From Luteimicrobium sp049844995 (GTDB lineage Bacteria; Actinomycetota; Actinomycetes; Actinomycetales; Cellulomonadaceae), in NCBI RefSeq assembly GCF_049844995.1, contig NZ_JBNCMC010000003.1, positions 186,001-250,000 of the forward strand: a DNA stretch of 64,000 bases, written 5' to 3'. The notes below the pieces were generated by a model. It saw nothing but the letters and a program-made list of their open reading frames with translations. It had not been told where the DNA came from and searched no databases. Positions 58,500-64,000 of this stretch are shown here, in pieces (positions within the stretch are counted from its first letter, which is position 1; the number at the start of each line of letters is the position of its first letter). The position numbers and the translations under genes are program-made.

Positions 58500-59709
58500 A
58501 CCCGACCCGGACCCGACGGCGCGGGATCCACCGCCACAGTGCCAGGGCCGCCGCGTACCCGAGCGCCCCCGCCACGACGACGCCGGCCGCCAGGCTCGCG
58601 ACGGCCGTGATCGCAGACAGCAGCAGCGGCCCGACGCCGGCGCCGCCGTCGGCGAGCTCGCGCCAGATCCCGAGGTAGGTGGGGCGCCCGACGGACGGGG
58701 AGGTGTCCGCGCCGAGCGTCATGACGATCCCCGCCCCGATGCCGTTGCCGAAGCCCAGCACCATCGACGCGGCCGTGAACGTCCCGACGGCGTGCGTGAG
58801 CGGGATCGCCACCATGGCCGACGCCATGATGAGCATCGACGGGACCGCGACCCACTCCCTGCCCCGCCGGTCCATCACCTTGCCCGCCGGGTAGAACACG
58901 AGCATGTCGACGGCGCCGGCGATGCCGTAGACGATCGACGCCGTCGTGGGCGCGAGCCCGATGTGGGCCGCCCACAGCGGGATCACGACCTGCCGGCTCG
59001 CCCTCACAGCGGAGAGCAGGAACACGCCCGACCCGAGCGTCGCGAAGGTGCGCCAGTGGTCGCGGAGCATGCCGCGCGTCGTCGGCTGGGCGGGGGCGGC
59101 GGCCGAGCCCGGAGAGGCCGCGTGCCGGAGCGCCGGCGCCTCGAGCTCGGGCACCCGGTACGCGAGCGCGCCCGCGGCGACGACCGCGACGAGCGCGACC
59201 ACGTAGCCGCCGGGCTTGCCCATGACGTGCATGGCCGCGGCGCCCAGGAACGGCCCGACGAACACGCCGACCCGCATGCTGCCGCCGAGCGTCGACATCG
59301 CCCGCGCGCGCAGGTGGATCGGCACCGCCTCGGTGAGGTACGACTGCCGGGCCAGGTTGAACACCGAGCTCGCGGCGCCGACCAGCAGCACCCCGGCCGC
59401 GAAGGGCCAGAGCCCCGCCTCCAGCAGGCAGAGCCCCAGCCCGACGACGCTGATCCCCGCCGCCGCGACCATGGCCCAGCGCTCGCCGACCCGGGTCGTG
59501 AGGATGCCCGCCGGGATGTTCGACAGGATCGAGCCGATCCCCAGCATCGACACGACGAGCGACGCGAGCGCGAGCGACGCGCCCCGGTCCACGGCCGTGA
59601 GCGGCACGACGGGCAGCATCGCCCCCTCGGCCAGCCCGAACAGGATCGACGGGCCGAACGCCGCGACCGCGATGCTCCGGAGGCTGAAGTCGCCCGCCTG
59701 CCCGCTCAC
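58471..59709 (-). CDS. MFS transporter
   Basis: A 412-aa, 12-helix MFS protein (SIAVAAFGPSILFGLAEGAMLPVVPL as helix 1; ARQSYLTEAVPIHLRARAMSTLGG in the first half). It is the last gene of the leftward D-amino-acid operon, starting 8 bases after the RidA stop, so it may export or import related compounds. The substrate is unknown. Confidence 0.85.
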   Translation of the reverse strand: MSGQAGDFSLRSIAVAAFGPSILFGLAEGAMLPVVPLTAVDRGASLALASLVVSMLGIGSILSNIPAGILTTRVGERWAMVAAAGISVVGLGLCLLEAGLWPFAAGVLLVGAASSVFNLARQSYLTEAVPIHLRARAMSTLGGSMRVGVFVGPFLGAAAMHVMGKPGGYVVALVAVVAAGALAYRVPELEAPALRHAASPGSAAAPAQPTTRGMLRDHWRTFATLGSGVFLLSAVRASRQVVIPLWAAHIGLAPTTASIVYGIAGAVDMLVFYPAGKVMDRRGREWVAVPSMLIMASAMVAIPLTHAVGTFTAASMVLGFGNGIGAGIVMTLGADTSPSVGRPTYLGIWRELADGGAGVGPLLLSAITAVASLAAGVVVAGALGYAAALALWRWIPRRRVRVGFSAPGSPPG

Positions 59710-59717
59710 GCCCGCGC

Positions 59718-60125
59718 TCAGTCGGCGACCGCGAACGCGTCGATCTCGACGAGCATCTCCTCGCGCGGCAGGCCCACGAAGACGGTGGTCCGGCTCGGCA
59801 GCACCCCCGACGGCGAGTGCGCCGCCACGAACGCGCCGTACGCCTCGTTCATGGCGGCGAAGTCCTCGCGCTTCGTGAGGTACACGCGCAGCATGACGAC
59901 GTCGTCGAACGTGGCGCCCGAGGCCTCGACGATCGCCCTGACGTTCTCGAGCGTGCGGGTGGTCTGCGCCGCGACGTCGCCGGGGAACAGGTACGCGCCG
60001 GTCGCCGGGTCCTGCGGCCCCTGGCCCGACACCTGGACGAAGGGGCCCTTGCGCACGCCCTGGTGGAACGTGTGGGCGGGCGCCGGTGCACCGTCGGTGC
60101 GCAGGGGGGTCTTGTCGGTCGTCAC
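59718..60125 (-). CDS. RidA-family enamine/imine deaminase
   Basis: A 135-aa YjgF/YER057c/UK114 protein. Segments FVQVSGQGPQDPATGAYLFPGDVAAQTTRTLENV and LPSRTTVFVGLPREEMLVEIDAFAV match the family, with the substrate-binding arginine in PSRTT. RidA hydrolyses reactive 2-aminoacrylate-type enamines released by PLP-dependent serine/threonine dehydratases. It lies directly after a D-serine dehydratase-like gene, which explains its presence here. The GTG start follows AAGGAG. Confidence 0.92.
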   Translation of the reverse strand: MTTDKTPLRTDGAPAPAHTFHQGVRKGPFVQVSGQGPQDPATGAYLFPGDVAAQTTRTLENVRAIVEASGATFDDVVMLRVYLTKREDFAAMNEAYGAFVAAHSPSGVLPSRTTVFVGLPREEMLVEIDAFAVAD

Positions 60126-60162
60126 GGGGGGCTCCTTCGGTGCGGGTCGGGCGGAGGTGGGC

Positions 60163-61521
60163 TCAGAAGTCGAACGACACGAGCCCCAGCGGGCGGTCGC
60201 CGTCGACCACGACCCCCACCCGCCACTTGTCGAACAGCGTGCACGGGTGCGAGATCCCGAACCCGATGACGTCGCCCGGCCGCACGTGCCCCGTCTCGGG
60301 CGCGAGCGTCGGGTCGTCGGGGTCGATCCGCAGGAACAGGTGCTCGTCGTTGAGGTCCGTGACCGTGGCGCGGGGCAGCTCGAGCGGCGAGCCGAGCGCC
60401 CGGCCGTCGTCGGCGCGCGAGCGCAGCCAGAGCGCGCGCGGCAGGTCGAGGTCGTAGGGCACGTCGCGCCGGCCGACCCCCACGAGCACCAGGCCCGGTT
60501 CCGGGACGGAGACCACAGAGCCCCACACCGTGGCCGCCGCGTGCAGCGGCTCGGCCCCCGGCACGCGCGAGAACGCGTCCAGGTCGGCGTAGTGGCCGTG
60601 GTCGTGGACCACGTACGAGCCCGAGCGGACGACGACGCGCGGCGCGTGCCCCGCCGCCGGCCCGCCCGCCGGGAACGCGCCCGGCAGCACCTGCAGCACC
60701 ACGTCCACGAACGCGCTCCCGCCCGCGCTCACGACGACGTCGCCCCCGGCCACCAGGCCCTCCGCCACCAGCTGCTCGGCGACGTCGCGCAGGCCCCGCA
60801 GGTAGTCGGCGACCCGCTCGCGGGTCTCGGGCGTCGACTCGGACGCGACCGTCCCCTCGTACCCCGCCACGCCGCGCAGCGTCAGCCCGCTCGCCCGGAC
60901 CGCCCGGGCCAGGCCCAGCGCGTCCGCCGTCGAGCGGACGCCCGTCCGGCCGTCCGGCACGCCGACCTCCACGAGGACGCCGAGCCGGGCACGGACCGAG
61001 TCGGCGGCGCCCGCCAGGCCGCGCGACAGCATCGTCAGCCCCTCGACCGAGTCGACGTACAGCCACAGCTCCGCGCCCTCGTCGCGCTCCAGGTCGTCGC
61101 GGAACCACGTGATCTCGTCCGGGTCGGTCAGCTCGTTCGCCAGCAGCACGCGGCGGGTGCCCCAGTCGCGCACCACCCGCAGCTGGTTGGGCGTCGCGAC
61201 CGTCGCGCCCCACGCGCCCACCGCGAGCTGGCGCGAGAAGATCTGCGCCGACATGTGCGTCTTGACGTGCGGTGCGTGCTCCACCGACCCGGGGGCCCCC
61301 GCGGCGTCGGCCGCCTCGCGGACCGCGGCCGCCATGACCGCCACGTTGTGGTCGAGCGCCGCCGTCTGGAGCGTGAGCAGGGGGAGCCCGAACGGACCGT
61401 CGTCGATCGTCGCCGTGCCGATCATGAGGCCGTTGCCCGACGTCTCGCCCCGAAGCCGCAGCCCCTTGGTCCGCGGGTCGGCGACGACCGGCTCCAGCGC
61501 TCGTTCGAGGCGCTCCGTCAT
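60163..61521 (-). CDS. D-serine dehydratase/D-threonine aldolase-like PLP enzyme
   Basis: A 452-aa fold-type III PLP enzyme. The alanine-racemase-like barrel has the PLP lysine in HAPHVKTHM (Lys87), and the C-terminal domain ends with GFGISHPCTLFDKW, where His and Cys (HPC) form the metal site of DSD1-type D-serine dehydratases and D-threonine aldolases. It probably cleaves or deaminates a D-hydroxyamino acid. The ATG overlaps the deacylase stop (ATGA), and RidA follows 37 bp on, consistent with enamine production. Confidence 0.88.
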   Translation of the reverse strand: MTERLERALEPVVADPRTKGLRLRGETSGNGLMIGTATIDDGPFGLPLLTLQTAALDHNVAVMAAAVREAADAAGAPGSVEHAPHVKTHMSAQIFSRQLAVGAWGATVATPNQLRVVRDWGTRRVLLANELTDPDEITWFRDDLERDEGAELWLYVDSVEGLTMLSRGLAGAADSVRARLGVLVEVGVPDGRTGVRSTADALGLARAVRASGLTLRGVAGYEGTVASESTPETRERVADYLRGLRDVAEQLVAEGLVAGGDVVVSAGGSAFVDVVLQVLPGAFPAGGPAAGHAPRVVVRSGSYVVHDHGHYADLDAFSRVPGAEPLHAAATVWGSVVSVPEPGLVLVGVGRRDVPYDLDLPRALWLRSRADDGRALGSPLELPRATVTDLNDEHLFLRIDPDDPTLAPETGHVRPGDVIGFGISHPCTLFDKWRVGVVVDGDRPLGLVSFDF

Positions 61522-63452
61522 GCCCTCTCCTGTTCCGTCAGTACACCGCTCGCCAGCACGTGGCGCCCCCCGACGACGACGTCGTCCACGCCCCGGGCGG
61601 GCGTGCGCGGGTCGTCGTACGTGGCCAGGTCCCGGACGGTGGCCGGGTCCACGAGCGCCAGGTCGGCGACCGCGCCCACGGCGACGGTCCCGCGCCCCGC
61701 CAGCCCGAACCGGCGGGCGGCCCGCGCCGACAGGTGGTCGACCGCGTCCGCCCAGGACCAGTCTCCCGCACCGACGTGCTCCGACGCGAAACGGGCGAAC
61801 GCGCCCCAGCCGCGCGGATGCGGGCGCCCGCCCCCGTAGATCGCGTCCGAACCTGCCAGGTGCGCCTCGTGGTTCGCGAGCGTGCGCACCGACACCGCCG
61901 AGTTCGTCGGCGGCTGCGCGAACACGCAGCCTGCCTGCAGCCGCGTGCTCACCAGCAGCTCGAGCGCCGTGTCCTCCGCGTCCAGGCCCAGCCGCGCCGC
62001 GACCTCCGGGAGCGCGAGGCCCTCCGTCCAGCGCAGCTCGCCGGGCACGTTCGCCATCGTCACCCGCTCCCACAGGTCCGCGAGCCCCGGGAAGTGCTCC
62101 GTCCGCAGCCGCTCACGCACCGCCGGGTCGCGCAGCAGCGCCACCGTCCGGACCGGCTCCGCGATCGGCAGCCACGTCGGCAGCGTCACCATCGACAGGA
62201 TCGAGCTGCCCCGCAGGTACGGGTACGAGTCGAACGTCACGTCCAGGCCCGACGCCCGCGCGTCGTCCACGTAGCCCACCAGCTCGTCCGCCGGCCCGTG
62301 GAAGTGCGACACGTGCGTCGCCACCCCGGACGCCCGCGCGACCCGCACCAGCTCCGCGAACGCGCGCCCCGCCTTCTCCTCGTAGCCGCGCATGTGGCTC
62401 ACGTGCGGCACCCCGCGCGCCGCGCACACCCGGGCCAGCGCCACGAGCTCCGCCTCGTCCGCGTACGCCGCCGGCACGTACTCGAGGCCTGTCGACATCC
62501 CCACGGCGCCGTCGTCGAGCGCGGCCTCCAGCAGCGCGACCATCGCGGCGACCTCGTCCTCCGTCGCGGGGCGGGCGTCCGCGCCCAGCACCGCGTACCG
62601 GATCGTGCCGTGGGGAGCGAGCACCTCGACGTTGATCGGCAGTCCGGCGTAGGTCTGCTTCAGCTCCGCCACGGTGCCGCCCGCGAACGTCGGGTGGGCG
62701 CCGTTGATCGCGCGGAAGTACTCCGTCGAGAAGGCGAACGCGTCCGTCCTCGGCTGGGGGGCGGGGCCGGGGGTGTTGCGCGCGGATCTTCCATCCGCGT
62801 CGCTCGTTCCTCGCTCCGCTCCCGCCAGACCCGTCCACGATCCGCGCGCAACACCCCCGACCCCGCCCGCTGGTGCGTCACCTTCCGGCGTGGTCGCGTT
62901 CTCCGGACCTTCGGGGCCCGACGGCGTTCCCTCGGTTTCGCGCGTCGCGCTCGGCGGAGTCGGGGCGAAGCCGATGCCGTCCTGGCCCACGACGATCGTC
63001 GTGATGCCCTGGCGCAGCATCGCCAGCTGGACGTCCCGGTCGAACACCGCGGCCTCGCCGTGCACGTGCGCATCGATGAGGCCCGGCACGAGGAGGCGTC
63101 CCCGGCCCTCGATGACGTGCAGTTCCGCCGACGACGCAGCAACCCTTCCCGTGTCCATCTCACCGGCGCGCTCGATCGCCCGGATCAGGCCGTCGCCGAC
63201 CAGCACGTCGACGAGCGGCCCGCCGTCCGGATGCTCGGAGGACGGCACATGGACGCCCCGGACGAGCAGCGGGGGGTGCCCGGCCGACGCGGAGGGCGAG
63301 CCGGACCAGGAGGGGGCGGGGAGGGGGGTCGCGGGTCGTGGTGGGCCTGGCGGGAGGTCGCGAGGCACGAGCGACCGGATGGAAGACCCGCGGCCCCCCT
63401 CCCCCCCCCCGCCCCCGCCCCAACCTGGCCCTGGCACGCCGGACCCACTCAT
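61518..63452 (-). CDS. N-acyl-D-amino-acid deacylase (amidohydrolase family) with two palindromic-element insertions
   Basis: A 644-aa D-aminoacylase-type amidohydrolase. Metal ligands include HVH at ~129-131 (LIDAHVHGEAA), HVSHMRGYE, THVSHFHG and GSDAIYGGGRPHPRGWGAFARF. The ATG overlaps the upstream hexosaminidase stop (ATGA), supporting this long N-terminus. It is ~90 residues longer than expected: residues ~17-45 and ~195-232 are encoded by two copies of a palindromic element, in opposite orientations, giving Pro/Gly-rich inserts. The second insert splits GQDGIGFAP from FSTEYFRAING, which adjoin in relatives as I recall them. The enzyme frees D-amino acids for the next enzyme. Confidence 0.85.
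   Translation of the reverse strand: MSGSGVPGPGWGGGGGGEGGRGSSIRSLVPRDLPPGPPRPATPLPAPSWSGSPSASAGHPPLLVRGVHVPSSEHPDGGPLVDVLVGDGLIRAIERAGEMDTGRVAASSAELHVIEGRGRLLVPGLIDAHVHGEAAVFDRDVQLAMLRQGITTIVVGQDGIGFAPTPPSATRETEGTPSGPEGPENATTPEGDAPAGGVGGVARGSWTGLAGAERGTSDADGRSARNTPGPAPQPRTDAFAFSTEYFRAINGAHPTFAGGTVAELKQTYAGLPINVEVLAPHGTIRYAVLGADARPATEDEVAAMVALLEAALDDGAVGMSTGLEYVPAAYADEAELVALARVCAARGVPHVSHMRGYEEKAGRAFAELVRVARASGVATHVSHFHGPADELVGYVDDARASGLDVTFDSYPYLRGSSILSMVTLPTWLPIAEPVRTVALLRDPAVRERLRTEHFPGLADLWERVTMANVPGELRWTEGLALPEVAARLGLDAEDTALELLVSTRLQAGCVFAQPPTNSAVSVRTLANHEAHLAGSDAIYGGGRPHPRGWGAFARFASEHVGAGDWSWADAVDHLSARAARRFGLAGRGTVAVGAVADLALVDPATVRDLATYDDPRTPARGVDDVVVGGRHVLASGVLTEQERA
62759..62868. repeat. 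Palindromic element E1, in frame in the deacylase gene
   Basis: Arms 62759-62788 and 62839-62868 are complementary at 29 of 30 positions. The 50-base spacer (62789-62838) begins TTCCATCCG and closely matches the reverse complement of the E2 spacer at 63338-63384. Confidence 0.9.
63318..63404. repeat. Palindromic element E2, inverted copy near the deacylase start
   Basis: Arms 63318-63337 and 63385-63404 are complementary at 19 of 20 positions. The 47-base spacer, reverse-complemented, begins TTCCATCCG and follows the E1 spacer almost throughout (shared GTCGCTCGT, CCTCGC, TCCCGCCAG). Arms differ between E1 and E2, whereas the core is conserved. Confidence 0.85.
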
Positions 63453-64000
63453 CCGCCCACCTCGTTCGTGCGCGTCCCCGACCCGTCCTCGACCCAGCCC
63501 CCCAGACCAGCGAACCCGCCGGACGCGAGCTCCGCGGCGAGGTCACGCGGGTGACCGGCGACGCCGGGACGCGTCTGCCAGGGGTGTGGGCCGTCCAGAG
63601 GGCGGAACTCGACCCCGAAGGCGGTGAGCCGGGGGAGGTGGTCGCGTTCGAGGACGGTGAGGAACGCGTCGGTGTCGCGCTGGTCGAGCGGTTCGTCGCG
63701 CCAGACGACGTCGGCGAACGCGGCGAGGCGGGGGTAGGCGGCGTAGTCGAGGCGGCGGGCGGAGTCGAGGTGCTCGGCCCACAGCTCGGCCTGGGCGCCG
63801 AGGAGCTTCCCGGGGAGGGTGCCGACGTCGGCGACGCCGGCCTCGGCGAGGGCGCCCGCGGGCAGAGGCTCGAACCGGTGGACGTCGCGGAGGGTGTGGA
63901 GGAACCCGACGGGGACGGGCTCGTCCGGACCGTCGCCCGCGCGGTGGTCGAGGTAGACGGCCTGCTCGGGGGCCATGACGACGTCGTGCCCGGCGGCCAT
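63449..64000 (-). CDS. Beta-N-acetylhexosaminidase (GH20), C-terminal part
   Basis: Only the C-terminal ~183 residues are present; the gene begins beyond the window. VVMAPEQAVYLDHR, GAQAELWAEHLDSARRLDYAAYPRLAAFADVVW are hallmark GH20 C-terminal blocks. GH20 enzymes remove terminal N-acetylhexosamine from chitin or peptidoglycan fragments. Its stop overlaps the deacylase start, so it heads the visible part of the D-amino-acid operon. Confidence 0.9.
   Translation of the reverse strand: MAAGHDVVMAPEQAVYLDHRAGDGPDEPVPVGFLHTLRDVHRFEPLPAGALAEAGVADVGTLPGKLLGAQAELWAEHLDSARRLDYAAYPRLAAFADVVWRDEPLDQRDTDAFLTVLERDHLPRLTAFGVEFRPLDGPHPWQTRPGVAGHPRDLAAELASGGFAGLGGWVEDGSGTRTNEVGG

Noticed and set aside
58792..61839. 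A 1015-aa open frame on the plus strand
   Set aside because: It runs antisense through the MFS, RidA and PLP-enzyme genes, is extremely Arg/Asp/His-rich and has no recognisable domain. Long antisense frames are expected in sequence this GC-rich.

Overview
The window is very GC-rich, densely packed actinobacterial chromosome, most likely from a pigmented member of the Micrococcales near Cellulosimicrobium, Cellulomonas or Promicromonospora. Evidence for this is the mycothiol S-conjugate amidase gene next to greA and a DUF4307 gene, the actinobacterial trhA/uppS pair, a C50-type carotenoid operon, frequent GTG starts, 4-bp ATGA/GTGA gene overlaps, and many promoters whose -10 box sits 6-8 bases before the start codon (leaderless transcripts). 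I see no rRNA, prophage, insertion sequence or CRISPR array. The genus is an inference; no marker gene was compared.

Layout. 1-500: end of a type II NADH dehydrogenase gene, a terminator, and a tRNA with anticodon UAA but a short variable arm. 0.5-16.5 kb: an accessory-looking run of regulator plus divergent enzyme or transporter pairs (LysR/SDR, TetR-VOC fusion/epimerase, MarR/epimerase, TetR/epimerase, MarR/MFS), an ECF42-type sigma factor with its DGPF-protein partner, msrB-msrA, and an alpha/beta-hydrolase gene broken by an amber codon. 17-24 kb: an ABC-2 exporter, a Bax-inhibitor-1 protein, a flavinylation-based extracytosolic electron-transfer operon (ferric-reductase-like protein, FMN-binding protein, ApbE) and an FKBP. 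24-43 kb: an rRNA-methyltransferase-like gene, a GH15 trehalase-type enzyme, cystathionine beta-synthase and gamma-synthase, a SelW-like protein, membrane proteins, threonine ammonia-lyase, and a MarR/EmrB-type exporter pair. 43-49 kb: greA, DUF4307, mca, nitrilase, trhA, uppS. 49-55.4 kb: a CrtR-like MarR gene divergent from idi-crtE-crtB-crtI-crtYe-crtYf-crtEb, all overlapping. 55.4-58.5 kb: glycerate kinase and an SDR/HTH pair. 58.5-64 kb: a leftward five-gene operon (GH20 hexosaminidase, N-acyl-D-amino-acid deacylase, D-serine dehydratase-like enzyme, RidA, MFS) that reads as a D-amino-acid salvage route.

The most unusual signals are palindromic elements, two kinds of which lie in frame inside protein-coding genes. 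One family starts with TGTCAGAA and occurs near 13.8, 24.4 and 33.6 kb. The other has inverted-repeat arms around a conserved TTCCATCCG-type core and occurs twice, in opposite orientations, inside the deacylase gene at 62.8 and 63.4 kb. Also notable are near-identical 28-bp operator-promoter modules at 27.8 and 32.2 kb that link a TetR gene with a leaderless leader ORF to a distant membrane protein gene, a triple 20-bp operator at 12.6 kb, and an eight-copy CTGT repeat between two cotranscribed oxidoreductase genes.
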